From: CAYSPO01 sp964432945
Lineage (GTDB): Bacteria > Bacillota > Clostridia > Tissierellales > Peptoniphilaceae
Reading direction: 5' to 3'
DNA length: 31,650 nucleotides
Assembly: GCA_964432945.1 (NCBI GenBank)
Contig: CAYSPO010000012.1
Span: 1-31,650, forward strand
Shown here: one piece after another, positions 14,721 to 23,779 of the stretch
Layout: each line of letters starts with the position of its first letter
Numbering within the stretch: position 1 is the first letter of the stretch
Translations under genes and position numbers: made by a program
The notes under the pieces: model-generated
The model's input: the letters and a program-made list of their open reading frames with translations, nothing else
What the model was told of the DNA's origin: nothing
The model's database searches: none

Positions 14721-17700
14721 GTGAGCGATATTTTTAGAACTATGAATGGTAACGAAGCAGCAGCATATGTATCATATGCATTTAGTGAAGCTGCTGCAAT
14801 CTACCCGATAACACCTTCCACAGATATGGCAGAATATGTTGATGAATGGTCTGCCAATGGAAAAAAGAACATATTTGGTCAAGAGGTTATTGTAAGCGAA
14901 CTACAATCAGAAGGCGGGGCAGCAGGTGCTGTTCATGGAGCATTAGCGGCAGGGTCGTTAACTAGTACATATACTGCGTCTCAGGGATTACTTTTAATGA
15001 TTCCAAATATGTATAAAATCGCTGGAGAGAGATTACCAGGTGTATTTCATGTTGCAGCTAGAGCTTTAGCTTCACATGCTTTAAGTATCTTTGGTGATCA
15101 TCAAGATGTTATGGCGACAAGGCAAACTGGTTTTGCAATGCTTTCTTCAAACTCTGTTCAAGAAGCTATGGATTTAGGAGCTGTTGCTCATTTGGCTGCA
15201 ATTAAATCATCAATGCCATTTTTACATTTTTTCGATGGTTTTAGAACAAGTAATGAATATCAAAAGATTGAAACATTATCATATGATGAACTAAGTAAAC
15301 TTGTGGACTATGATGCAATAAATAGATTTAAAGCAAAGGCTTTAAACCCTACTAATCCAAAAACTATGGGAACTGCACAAAACCCAGATATTTACTTCCA
15401 AGTCGTTGAATCATCAAATCAATTTTATGTCGATGTAATTGATACTGTTGAAGATTGTATGAATCAAATTAGTGATTTAACTGGAAGAAATTATAGATTA
15501 TTTAATTATTATGGTGCAGAAGATGCTGAAAGAGTTATAGTTGCTATGGGTTCTGTTTGTGAAACAGCAGAGGAAGTAGTAGATAGATTAAATTCAGAAG
15601 GCGAAAAAGTTGGATTAATTAAAGTAAGACTTTATAGACCATTTTCAAAGAAACATTTCTTAGCAGCTATGCCTAAAACAGTTAAAAAGATTAGTGTACT
15701 AGATAGAACAAAAGAAAAAGGTTCAATAGGAGAGCCTTTATACCTTGATGTAAGAAATGTATATTATGATGAAGAAGAAAAGCCAGTTATAGTGGGTGGA
15801 AGATATGGTCTTGCTTCAAAAGATACAACACCAGCTCAAATAAAAGCTGTTTTTGATAACTTAAAATCAGATGAACCTAAAAATGATTTTACAGTTGGTA
15901 TTATGGATGATGTTACCCATAAATCTCTTGATGTTGTAGATGATTTCCATATATCTGATGGAGATACAATAAGATGTAAGTTCTGGGGATTCGGATCTGA
16001 CGGTACTGTTGGAGCTAACCAACAAGCAGTTAAACTCATTGGGGATACAACTGATATGTATGCACAAGCATATTTTGAATATGATTCTAAAAAATCAGGT
16101 GGAGTAACCACTTCCCACTTAAGATTTGGTAAAAATCCTATTAGATCTACCTATTTAATAGACCAAGCAGATTTTATCTCATGTTCAACACAACAATATG
16201 TTTTTGATTTTGATTTAATAAAAGGATTAAAAGAAAATGGAACATTCTTATTAAATACTATTTGGACTCCAGAAGAAGTTGACGAAAAACTTCCAGCTTC
16301 TTTAAAGAATTATATAGCTAACAAGAATATCCATTTCTATACTATAAATGCATCACAAATCGCTAGTGAGATTGGACTAGGAAGCAGAACAAATATGATT
16401 ATGCAATCTGCTTTCTTTAAGTTATCTCAAGTTTTACCTTTAGATCTTGCCGTTGATGAATTGAAAAAATCAATAGTTAAAGCATACGGACATAAAGGGG
16501 AAGATATAGTTAATATGAACTATAGGGCAGTAGACCAAGGAATTGAATCTTTAGTTAAAATTGATGTTCCAGAAAGCTGGAAAACTGCTAAAGATGATGA
16601 AAAAGAAGAAAATTTACCAGATTTCATTAAAAAAGTTGTTAAGCCAATTAATGAAAAAAGAGGAAATGATCTTCCTGTATCAGCCTTTGTTGGAATTGAA
16701 AATGGTGAATTTGAAAATGCAACTTCTCAATTTGACAAAAGAGGTATTGCACTAAAATGTCCAGAATGGAATATAGATAACTGTATCCAATGTAACCAAT
16801 GTGCTTATGTATGTCCTCATGCTGTTATTAGACCTTTCCTTGTAAATGAAGAAGAAAGAGCTAATGCTCCTGAAGGATTTGAAACTAAAAAAGCTATTGG
16901 TAAAGGTACTGAAGGCTTAGAATATAGAATCCAAATCAGTCCTTTAGATTGTACTGGTTGCGGTAACTGTGCTAATACATGCCCAGCTAAAGAAAAAGCC
17001 TTAGTAATGAAACCTTTTGAAGAGCAAGTTGAAAAAGAAAAAGACAACTGGATATATGCAAGTGAAAATGTTTCATATAAAGATGATTTCTTTAAAGTAG
17101 AATCTGTCAAAGGATCTCAATTTAGACAACCATTACTAGAGTTCTCTGGTGCTTGTGCAGGTTGTGGTGAAACTCCTTATGTGAAGTTAATCACACAGTT
17201 ATTCGGAGATAGAATGATGATAGCAAATGCTACTGGATGTTCATCTATTTGGGGTGCATCAGTACCATCAACACCATATTGTATGAATGCTGAAGGTAAA
17301 GGACCAGCTTGGGCAAACTCTTTATTTGAAGATAATGCTGAATATGGCTATGGTTTTGCAATTGCTGCTACTGCAAATAGAAATAGGATAAAATCTCTTA
17401 TGGAAGAGTTTTTATCTTTAGAAATAGACTCAGCATACAATGAAGCATTTAAGATTTGGATAGAAGGAATTAAAGATGTAAGAGCTTCCAAAGAAGCTGC
17501 AGCTATGATTTTAGCGAATAAAGATGAAGTTGTTTCTAATGAAAGAGGAGCTGCTATAATAGAAGAAATTATGACGCTTGAATCTTTCTTAATTAAACAA
17601 TCCATTTGGGTAATTGGAGGAGACGGCTGGGCTTATGATATCGGATTTGGTGGACTTGACCATGTAATTGCATCTGGAGTAGATATAAATATTCTTGTTT

Positions 17701-18251
17701 TAGACACAGAAGTTTATTCAAATACTGGAGGTCAATCATCTAAAGCTACCCCAACTGCTGCAATAGCAAAGTTTGCTGCAGGAGGTAAAAAAGTAAGAAA
17801 GAAAGATCTTGGTAGAATTGCTCAAACTTACGGTTATGTTTACACTTCTCAAATTGCATTAGGTGCGAATATGAATCATGCTATAAAATCTTTAGTTGAT
17901 GCTGAAAATTATGATGGTCCATCTTTAGTAATAGCTTATGCACCATGTATAAACCATGGAATAAAAGGAGGATTATCTAATACACCTTTAAGACAAAAAG
18001 AAGCTGTTGAATCTGGATATTGGCACTTATATACCTATGATCCAAGAAGAGAAGAAGCTGGAGAAAATCCATTCACTCTTGATTCTAAAGAGCCAACAAA
18101 AGATTTCCAAGAGTTTATAGGTAAAGAAGTTAGATATACTTCACTAAGAAAGCAATTCCCTGAAGTAGCTGATGAATTATTTGCCAAAGCTGAACAAGAT
18201 GCTAAAGAAAGATATGAAACATATAAAGAATTAGCAGAAATTGATGAATAA
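14721..18251 (+). CDS. nifJ: pyruvate:ferredoxin (flavodoxin) oxidoreductase, single-chain
   Basis: This oxygen-sensitive enzyme splits pyruvate with coenzyme A into acetyl-CoA and CO2 and reduces ferredoxin; it is central to fermentation in anaerobes. The 1176-residue chain is the full homodimeric form. N-terminal domain I holds SYAFSEAAAIYPITPST; a gamma and CoA-binding region follows. A two-cluster ferredoxin domain has cysteines 688, 691, 694 and 698, then 744, 747, 750 and 754. The proximal cluster cysteines begin with CAGC (812-815). The thiamine diphosphate motif IGGDGWAYDIGFGG (965-978) continues to NTGGQSSKATP. Start GTG at 14721, with GAAGGGA (14703-14709) somewhat far upstream. It has its own promoter and terminator, and is inserted in an otherwise conserved hprK-murB neighbourhood. 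Confidence 0.97.
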   Translation: MSDIFRTMNGNEAAAYVSYAFSEAAAIYPITPSTDMAEYVDEWSANGKKNIFGQEVIVSELQSEGGAAGAVHGALAAGSLTSTYTASQGLLLMIPNMYKIAGERLPGVFHVAARALASHALSIFGDHQDVMATRQTGFAMLSSNSVQEAMDLGAVAHLAAIKSSMPFLHFFDGFRTSNEYQKIETLSYDELSKLVDYDAINRFKAKALNPTNPKTMGTAQNPDIYFQVVESSNQFYVDVIDTVEDCMNQISDLTGRNYRLFNYYGAEDAERVIVAMGSVCETAEEVVDRLNSEGEKVGLIKVRLYRPFSKKHFLAAMPKTVKKISVLDRTKEKGSIGEPLYLDVRNVYYDEEEKPVIVGGRYGLASKDTTPAQIKAVFDNLKSDEPKNDFTVGIMDDVTHKSLDVVDDFHISDGDTIRCKFWGFGSDGTVGANQQAVKLIGDTTDMYAQAYFEYDSKKSGGVTTSHLRFGKNPIRSTYLIDQADFISCSTQQYVFDFDLIKGLKENGTFLLNTIWTPEEVDEKLPASLKNYIANKNIHFYTINASQIASEIGLGSRTNMIMQSAFFKLSQVLPLDLAVDELKKSIVKAYGHKGEDIVNMNYRAVDQGIESLVKIDVPESWKTAKDDEKEENLPDFIKKVVKPINEKRGNDLPVSAFVGIENGEFENATSQFDKRGIALKCPEWNIDNCIQCNQCAYVCPHAVIRPFLVNEEERANAPEGFETKKAIGKGTEGLEYRIQISPLDCTGCGNCANTCPAKEKALVMKPFEEQVEKEKDNWIYASENVSYKDDFFKVESVKGSQFRQPLLEFSGACAGCGETPYVKLITQLFGDRMMIANATGCSSIWGASVPSTPYCMNAEGKGPAWANSLFEDNAEYGYGFAIAATANRNRIKSLMEEFLSLEIDSAYNEAFKIWIEGIKDVRASKEAAAMILANKDEVVSNERGAAIIEEIMTLESFLIKQSIWVIGGDGWAYDIGFGGLDHVIASGVDINILVLDTEVYSNTGGQSSKATPTAAIAKFAAGGKKVRKKDLGRIAQTYGYVYTSQIALGANMNHAIKSLVDAENYDGPSLVIAYAPCINHGIKGGLSNTPLRQKEAVESGYWHLYTYDPRREEAGENPFTLDSKEPTKDFQEFIGKEVRYTSLRKQFPEVADELFAKAEQDAKERYETYKELAEIDE

Positions 18252-18267
18252 ATTAAATCATTATATT

Positions 18268-18298
18268 AAAGGAGTTAATCAATTTGATTAACTCCTTT
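18268..18298 (+). terminator. terminator of nifJ
   Basis: AAAGGAGTTAATC (18268-18280) is perfectly complementary to GATTAACTCCTTT (18286-18298), with a five-base loop and a T-rich tail (TTTATTTAT). It lies 16 bases beyond the nifJ stop. Confidence 0.85.
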
Positions 18299-18321
18299 AT
18301 TTATGCAAAGAGCTGTAATAA

Positions 18322-18330
18322 TGATATAAT
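18322..18330 (+). promoter_or_regulatory. extended -10 promoter of the folC-murB-whiA group
   Basis: TGATATAAT is an extended -10 with a perfect TATAAT (18325-18330); there is no recognisable -35. The start near 18337 would leave a leader of only about 15 bases, beginning just before the GAGGTGAT ribosome site. It follows the nifJ terminator, so the downstream genes need a promoter here. Confidence 0.45.
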
Positions 18331-18351
18331 AGAAATACCGAGGTGATAAAT

Positions 18352-19623
18352 ATGAATTATAAAGAATCAAAGGAATACCTAAAGGATCTTTCAAGTAAAG
18401 GGATGATTCTTGGTTTAGATAACATAAAAAAATTAATGGAATCATTTGGAAGACCTGATAAAAGACTTAAGTTTATTCATGTAGCTGGTACTAATGGCAA
18501 AGGATCAGTTTGTACTTATTTATCAAATATATTGAGTGAGAGCGGATATAAAACTGGGGTATATACATCTCCAGAGGTATATAAATTTAATGAAAGATTT
18601 GTTATAAATGGCGAGATGGCAAGTGATGAAGAAATAGCTGAGATAATTAGTGATATAAGACTAATCAGTGAGAATGAAAATATTCAGCTAACAGCTTTTG
18701 AAGTTGAAACTGCTTTAGCAGTTTTATATTTCGCTAAAAATAATTGTGAGTTTGCAATTTTAGAAGTAGGTCTGGGTGGAACTTTGGATGCTACTAATTT
18801 TATAGATAAACCAGAACTAGGAGTCTTAGTAGAAATAGGACTTGATCATACAGGTATACTTGGAGATACTTTAGCTGAGATAGCTAGTGAGAAAGCTGGT
18901 ATTATTAAAGAAAATTCAGTTAATATGAGTTATAGGCAAAGACCTGAAGCTAAAGAAGTTTTAGATAACAAATGCCTTGAAGAAAATGCAAGTATATCTT
19001 ATATTGACTTAGATGATGTTGAACTTTTAGAGAAGAGTTTACAAGGGCAAAAATTTAACTACAAGGAATATTCAAATATAGAAATATCAATGCTTGGTTC
19101 ATACCAGCCTTATAATGCTAGTCTTACAATAGAGGCTTGCGATAAATTAAATCAACTAGGACACAGTATTAGTCAAGATGCACTTAGAAGAGGACTTAAA
19201 AAGGCAAAAATTAGAGGAAGATTTGAACTTATTAATACAAATCCAGTTGTAATTATAGATGGAGCTCACAACCCTGATGGAGCTGAAGTTTTAGCGGAAA
19301 GTTTAAGAGAATTTTTCCCAGGTAAAAAACATCTTTTTGTGTTTGGAAGTATGAGAGATAAGGACTATGAAACTGTAATAGATATAAGCTTACCTTTTGC
19401 AAAGAAATATTATACTGTTATGCCTAATAATGACAGAGCATTATCAAGTTTTGAATTAAAGAGAATTATAAAAGAAAAAGGCGGAGAAGCAGTAGCCTGC
19501 GGCGCGGTAACTATTGCATTAATAACTGCCTTAAAAGAAGCTGAGGAAGAAGACACAATTATCTGCTTTGGTTCTCTTTATCAAGTTGGACAAATAATTA
19601 GTTATTTTGAATCTGGAGAGTAA
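18352..19623 (+). CDS. folC: bifunctional folylpolyglutamate / dihydrofolate synthase
   Basis: FolC is an ATP-dependent cytoplasmic ligase of the Mur-ligase superfamily. It adds glutamate to folates and, in bifunctional members, to dihydropteroate. The 423-residue protein shows the P-loop GTNGKGS (46-52), the central EVGLGGTLDATN motif, GLDHTGILGDTLAEIASEKAG, and the C-terminal domain signature IDGAHNPDGAE. The family usually has GGRLDATN, so Thr replaces Arg here. I start at ATG 18352, spaced correctly behind GAGGTGAT; a GTG three codons earlier lies inside that ribosome site. murB begins one base after the stop. Whether it also has the dihydrofolate synthase step cannot be judged from sequence alone. 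Confidence 0.93.
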   Translation: MNYKESKEYLKDLSSKGMILGLDNIKKLMESFGRPDKRLKFIHVAGTNGKGSVCTYLSNILSESGYKTGVYTSPEVYKFNERFVINGEMASDEEIAEIISDIRLISENENIQLTAFEVETALAVLYFAKNNCEFAILEVGLGGTLDATNFIDKPELGVLVEIGLDHTGILGDTLAEIASEKAGIIKENSVNMSYRQRPEAKEVLDNKCLEENASISYIDLDDVELLEKSLQGQKFNYKEYSNIEISMLGSYQPYNASLTIEACDKLNQLGHSISQDALRRGLKKAKIRGRFELINTNPVVIIDGAHNPDGAEVLAESLREFFPGKKHLFVFGSMRDKDYETVIDISLPFAKKYYTVMPNNDRALSSFELKRIIKEKGGEAVACGAVTIALITALKEAEEEDTIICFGSLYQVGQIISYFESGE

Positions 19624-19624
19624 T

Positions 19625-20254
19625 ATGATAGAAAAATTAAAAAATTTAGAAATTGGTGAAGTTTTAGAAAAAGAACCTTTAAAAAGACATACTACATTTA
19701 AAATTGGTGGACCTTGTATGGCTATGTGTATGCCTGATTCTTTTGAAAATGCAAGAAGACTTATAGAGTTTTTAAGAAAAAATGAAATAGATTTTTATAT
19801 AATAGGAAATGGATCTAACCTACTTATTTCAGATAANNNNNNNNNNNNNNNNNNNNNNNNNNNNNNNNNNNNNNNNNNNNNNNNNNNNNNNNNNNNNNNN
19901 NNNNNNNNNNNNNNNNNNNNNNNNNNNNNNNNNNNNAATAAAGAAGAAATAAATGCGAAATATAAAGATTTAAGAGATAGAAGATGGTCTAAACAGCCTC
20001 TAGATAAGTGTAGCGCAGGTTCTACTTTTAAAAGACCAGAAGGACACTATGCATCTAAACTAATTGAAGATTCTGGATTAAAAGGTTACAAGCATAATGA
20101 TGCTATGGTTTCAGAAAAACACTCTGGATTTGTAATTTCAGACGGAAATGCAAGTTTTGAAGATGTAATTGCTGTAATAACTCATGTTCAAGAAGTTGTT
20201 TATGATAAATACAAAGTTAGATTAGAGCCGGAGGTGAGAATTTTAGGTGAGTAA
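19625..20254 (+). CDS. murB: UDP-N-acetylenolpyruvoylglucosamine reductase, interrupted by an assembly gap
   Basis: MurB reduces the enolpyruvyl ether of UDP-GlcNAc to UDP-MurNAc with NADPH and bound FAD, an early step of peptidoglycan synthesis. Visible before the gap: TTFKIGGPC (23-31) and the FAD-site motif IGNGSNLLISD (60-70). Visible after it, over the last 105 residues: SAGSTFKRPEGHYASKLIE, with the catalytic Ser in AGSTFKRP, the GLKG and HSGFVIS stretches, and the C-terminal LEPEVRILG with the conserved Glu. About 175 residues are known; the family is about 300, so some 125 residues are missing, more than the 100 N can hold. ATG 19625 follows GGAGAG and the folC stop. Both ends look intact, so I treat it as a real gene, not a pseudogene. 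Confidence 0.92.
   Translation: MIEKLKNLEIGEVLEKEPLKRHTTFKIGGPCMAMCMPDSFENARRLIEFLRKNEIDFYIIGNGSNLLISDXXXXXXXXXXXXXXXXXXXXXXXXXXXXXXXXXXNKEEINAKYKDLRDRRWSKQPLDKCSAGSTFKRPEGHYASKLIEDSGLKGYKHNDAMVSEKHSGFVISDGNASFEDVIAVITHVQEVVYDKYKVRLEPEVRILGE
19837..19936. other. assembly gap of exactly 100 N inside murB
   Basis: The run is exactly 100 N, the customary placeholder for a gap of unknown size. It hides the middle of the FAD-binding domain of MurB. From normal MurB length, about 350-400 bases are probably absent. Confidence 0.97.
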
Positions 20255-21002
20255 CTTAATCCCTCTATGTGATTTTCATATGCATACCTTTTATAGTGGA
20301 GAAAATAACCACGCAGTAGGCACAATTAGAGATATAGTTGATGCAGCAAGAGAAGCTGGTTTAACAGAGATTCTAATTACTGATCACGGCCCAGGTCATT
20401 ATGGTTATGGAATAGATAAAGATAGGTTTTTAGAAATAAGAGAAGAAATAGATAAATTAAATGATGAATTTGATGATATAAATATTCTTATGGGAATGGA
20501 AACCAATGTTATTGGGTCTAAGGGTGAGATTGATATAAGTGATGATGACTTGAAATATTTTGATAGAATAAATGTTGGTTATCATTATGGAGTTATGCCT
20601 AGAGATTTAGGGTTTTTTTATAGTTTTTTAATAATCAATCCTTTATCTAAGATTTTACCTTTTCTTGAAAACTATGCTATTAAACTAAACACAGAAGCTT
20701 TAATAAAAATAGTAGAAAATAATAAAATATTTACAATAACTCACCCAGGTTCTAAAGCCAAACTTGATATACTAAAACTTGCTAAAGTATGTGAGGAAAA
20801 TGGAACAGCTTTAGAAATAAATTCATCTGGTCATGGAAAGTTAAGTGTAGAAGATATAAAAATTGCTTTACAAACTAATGTTATGTTTACTCTAGGAAGC
20901 GATGCTCATAACCCAAAAAGAGTTGGTGATTTGAAAAATTCAATAGATAGAGTAAAAGAAGCAGGTCTACCCTTAGAAAGGATAATCAATAAATTTAAGT
21001 AA
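20247..21002 (+). CDS. PHP-domain metal-dependent phosphoesterase
   Basis: The 251-residue protein is a stand-alone PHP domain, related to histidinol-phosphatase-like and YcdX-type enzymes. These use a trinuclear metal site to hydrolyse phosphoesters. The metal-ligand motifs appear in order: CDFHMHTFYSGEN, ITDHGPGHYG, GMETNV, NVGYHYG, ITHPGS, EINSSGHG and GSDAHNP. No extra domain is present, so the substrate is not known. It starts at GTG 20247, overlapping the murB stop by eight bases, with AGGTGAG at 20232-20238; rapZ follows nine bases after its stop. A PHP gene between murB and rapZ is a standing feature of this cluster in clostridia. Confidence 0.88.
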   Translation: MSNLIPLCDFHMHTFYSGENNHAVGTIRDIVDAAREAGLTEILITDHGPGHYGYGIDKDRFLEIREEIDKLNDEFDDINILMGMETNVIGSKGEIDISDDDLKYFDRINVGYHYGVMPRDLGFFYSFLIINPLSKILPFLENYAIKLNTEALIKIVENNKIFTITHPGSKAKLDILKLAKVCEENGTALEINSSGHGKLSVEDIKIALQTNVMFTLGSDAHNPKRVGDLKNSIDRVKEAGLPLERIINKFK

Positions 21003-21011
21003 GGAGTTTTA

Positions 21012-21863
21012 ATGGAGATTGTAATTGTAACTGGAATGTCTGGTGCAGGAAAATCATCAGCTTTAAATATCTTTGAAGATCTAGGATATTATTCTATGGA
21101 TAATCTCCCTACTGAACTGATTATTGATTTTGCTAAACTTACAAGTAGGTCAGAAGTGATAATAGATAAGCTGGCTGTAGGTATAGATATCAGAGGCATA
21201 GGTTTTGAAGATACTTTAAGAGAAATCGAAAAATTAGAAGAGTCTGATTTTGATGTAAATGTTTTGTACCTAGATTGTGCAGATGAGATTCTTGTTCAAA
21301 GGTATAAAGAAAAAAGAAGACCTCACCCAATGGAAAGATATGGTAATTTATTAAATGGAATAAAACTTGAAAGAAAGTCTTTACTGAATATAAAAGCCCG
21401 AGCTAACCATGTTATTGATACATCTAGCCTAAGACTTTCGGATCTAAAAGATAGGATTTATAAAATTTATAATGACGATAGTGAATCTAATATGGTTGTC
21501 TCTATTGTATCTTTTGGATTTAAGCACGGAATACTTTTAGATGCAGACCTAGTTTTTGATGTAAGATTTTTACCTAACCCTTATTATTTAGAAAGTTTAA
21601 GGGATAAAACAGGTAAAGATAAAGAAATTGTTGACTATATTTTCTCATTTGAAGAAACTAATAAATATGTAGAATTATTGATGGATTTATTTAAATTTTC
21701 CATACCCCTTTATGAAAAAGAAGGGAAATCTAATCTTGTAATAGGTATTGGTTGTACTGGAGGTAAGCATAGATCTGTAGCTATAGCTGAACGCATAGGT
21801 TCATTATTAGCTAAGAAATTTGAGCTTATTTTTGTAAATCATCGAGATGAAAGGGAATGGTAA
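21012..21863 (+). CDS. rapZ: RNase adapter / nucleotide-binding protein RapZ (YvcJ)
   Basis: RapZ/YvcJ is a P-loop protein. In enterobacteria it guides RNase E to the small RNA GlmZ and senses glucosamine-6-phosphate; in Gram-positives YvcJ hydrolyses GTP and its target is less clear. The 283-residue length is standard. Walker A is GMSGAGKSSALN (8-19), followed by EDLGYYSMDNLP. The C-terminal domain has FGFKHG, DVRFLPNPYY and IGCTGGKHRSVA, typical of the family. The ATG follows AAGGAG that begins at the PHP stop. The next gene, yvcK, starts on the last base of its stop codon, so the two are translationally coupled. Context next to murB and yvcK fits a role in amino-sugar and wall-precursor balance. 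Confidence 0.95.
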   Translation: MEIVIVTGMSGAGKSSALNIFEDLGYYSMDNLPTELIIDFAKLTSRSEVIIDKLAVGIDIRGIGFEDTLREIEKLEESDFDVNVLYLDCADEILVQRYKEKRRPHPMERYGNLLNGIKLERKSLLNIKARANHVIDTSSLRLSDLKDRIYKIYNDDSESNMVVSIVSFGFKHGILLDADLVFDVRFLPNPYYLESLRDKTGKDKEIVDYIFSFEETNKYVELLMDLFKFSIPLYEKEGKSNLVIGIGCTGGKHRSVAIAERIGSLLAKKFELIFVNHRDEREW

Positions 21864-22849
21864 TGGAAGACTTAAAAGTTGTAACAGTTGGAGGGGGAAC
21901 GGGTTCATCGGTTCTTCTCTCTGGGTTAAAAAACTACACCAAAAATATTACTGCAATAGTAACGGTAGCTGATGATGGAGGAAGCTCTGGGGCTTTAAGA
22001 GAAGATCTGGGAATGCTTCCCCCTGGAGATATTAGGGCTTGTTTGATTGCCTTATCTAATTCTCAAGATGAGATGGAAAAATTAATGAGTTACAGATTTG
22101 ATAAAGATAAAGGAAGCTTATCTGGACATTCTTTTGGTAACTTATTTTTAGCAGCCCTAAATAATATATATGGCGACTTTGAATTAGGGCTAAGGAAGGC
22201 ATCTAAAGTTCTTGCGATAACTGGAAAGGTTTTACCAATGACCTTAGATGATGTTGTATTATATGCTGAACTTGAAGATGGTTCTTTAATCGAAGGGGAA
22301 TCTAATATAACTTTCTTAACTAGGAAAAACGGCGGAGCAATAAAGAAAGTTTACATTGAACCTGCTAAAATTAAACCACCAGAAAAAAGTATAGAAGAAA
22401 TAAGTAACGCAGATGTAATAATTCTTGGGCCTGGTAGTCTTTATACTTCAGTTATACCTAATCTTTTAGTTGAAGATTTAAGAAAAGCTATAATAAACTC
22501 TCCTGCAAAAAAGGTATATATATGTAATGTTATGACTCAAGCTGGAGAAACAGATAATTATAAAGCCATAGACCACTTAAAAGCTATATGTAAACATGCT
22601 GATGATAATGGAAATAATTTTATTGATTATATTTTTATAAATAATCAAACTATTCCTGACAGAGAAAGATTAAAGTATTATTACAAAGACAAATCTATTC
22701 CAATTATTGCTGATGAAGAAGAAATAAAAGCGATAGAAGATTTTGGAACAAAAGTTATATTGGGAGATTTTGTGGATATAAAAAATGAATTTATTAGACA
22801 TGATTCCAATAAGGTAAGTAAAGCTTTAATGCAATTATTTAATAGGTGA
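21863..22849 (+). CDS. yvcK: YvcK/CofD-like gluconeogenesis and cell-shape factor
   Basis: YvcK-family proteins bind UDP-sugars and are needed for normal morphology under gluconeogenic growth; the fold is related to CofD (LPPG:FO transferase). The 328-residue protein opens with VTVGGGTGSSVLLSGL (7-22), then VADDGGSSGALREDLG (35-50) and MLPPGDIRACLIALS (51-65), all typical. GHSFGNLFLAAL and ILGPGSLYTSV follow. I start at ATG 21863 in the TAATG junction with rapZ, with AAAGGGA at proper spacing. An ATG two codons earlier (21857) is too close to that site. whiA follows after three bases. Confidence 0.93.
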   Translation: MEDLKVVTVGGGTGSSVLLSGLKNYTKNITAIVTVADDGGSSGALREDLGMLPPGDIRACLIALSNSQDEMEKLMSYRFDKDKGSLSGHSFGNLFLAALNNIYGDFELGLRKASKVLAITGKVLPMTLDDVVLYAELEDGSLIEGESNITFLTRKNGGAIKKVYIEPAKIKPPEKSIEEISNADVIILGPGSLYTSVIPNLLVEDLRKAIINSPAKKVYICNVMTQAGETDNYKAIDHLKAICKHADDNGNNFIDYIFINNQTIPDRERLKYYYKDKSIPIIADEEEIKAIEDFGTKVILGDFVDIKNEFIRHDSNKVSKALMQLFNR

Positions 22850-22852
22850 TGT

Positions 22853-23779
22853 ATGAGTTTTTCTAGCGAATTAAAAAGTGAATTATGCGCTCTTAAATTA
22901 ACTTCTGAAAATGTTATGCAAAGTGAATTAATAGGATTTATTAGATCTAATGGAACTATTACTATTAACTTTCAAGGCGATATCAGCATAAGGTTTGAAA
23001 CAACAGCTGGTTATATAGCGCGAAGACTTTTTAAGATAATAAAAAATATTTATAATTATGATTCAGAAATATCAGTTATAAATGATGAACAATTAAGAAA
23101 AAAGAACCTCTACCAAGTTAAAGTTAGTGATGAAATCTCTCGATTTATATTAGAAGACAGTGGATATAATATTGGCGATTTCGGATATATCGAAGTAAAA
23201 GATAACTTTAATATTTTTAATAAAGTAAAGTCTGATGCTTTTTTAAGAGGTGCTTTTTTAGGTGGAGGAACAATGGTAGATCCTAATAAAAGCTACCATT
23301 TAGAAATAATTTGTGATACAGAAAAATCAGCGAAAAACATTTCGGATATATCTAAAGAACTAGGTTTGAATATGAAAATTATTCAAAGAAATGATGTATA
23401 TGCAGTTTACTTAAAAGAAGGAGATTTGATTTCTGATTTTTTATCAGTTGTAGGAGCAAATAATGCTTTATTAAAGTTTGAGAACACAAGGGCATTGAAA
23501 GATATAAGAAATTCTGTAAATAGAATGGTAAATGCTGAAACTTCAAACCTGAATAGGCAAATAGAAGCATCAGTAAAACAGAGAAATGCCATAGAAAAAA
23601 TAGAAGAAATAATAGGGCTTAATTCTTTAGATAAAAATTTAAGAGAAGTTGCTATTGTAAGGCTTGCCAACCCTAACGATTCATTAAAAGAGATAGGTGA
23701 AAAACTCCCGAATCCACTAGGAAAATCAGGAGTTAATCATAGATTAAAAAAGATTATCGAAATAGCAGATAGTCTTTAG
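22853..23779 (+). CDS. whiA: WhiA, DNA-binding division/sporulation-type regulator
   Basis: WhiA is a conserved Gram-positive protein joining a degenerate LAGLIDADG homing-endonuclease fold to a C-terminal helix-turn-helix. It regulates sporulation genes in Streptomyces and affects division and chromosome segregation in Bacillus. The 308-residue product has the LAGLIDADG-like stretches (SELIGFIRSNGTI near 24-36; FLRGAFLGGGTMVDPN near 135-150). The C-terminal HTH contains LREVAIVRLANPNDSLKEIG and KSGVNHRLKKI. ATG 22853 is preceded by AGGTGAT. It ends the folC-to-whiA run, and its stop codon overlaps the convergent grdX stop by four bases, leaving no room for a separate terminator. Confidence 0.95.
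   Translation: MSFSSELKSELCALKLTSENVMQSELIGFIRSNGTITINFQGDISIRFETTAGYIARRLFKIIKNIYNYDSEISVINDEQLRKKNLYQVKVSDEISRFILEDSGYNIGDFGYIEVKDNFNIFNKVKSDAFLRGAFLGGGTMVDPNKSYHLEIICDTEKSAKNISDISKELGLNMKIIQRNDVYAVYLKEGDLISDFLSVVGANNALLKFENTRALKDIRNSVNRMVNAETSNLNRQIEASVKQRNAIEKIEEIIGLNSLDKNLREVAIVRLANPNDSLKEIGEKLPNPLGKSGVNHRLKKIIEIADSL

Noticed and set aside
15836..17605. Several antisense and shifted open frames within nifJ
   Set aside because: All lie inside a continuous, motif-rich PFOR frame and have no ribosome sites; they are shadows.
19837..19936. murB as a broken pseudogene
   Set aside because: The interruption is an N placeholder; both flanks keep conserved MurB motifs, the start and the C-terminal glutamate motif.
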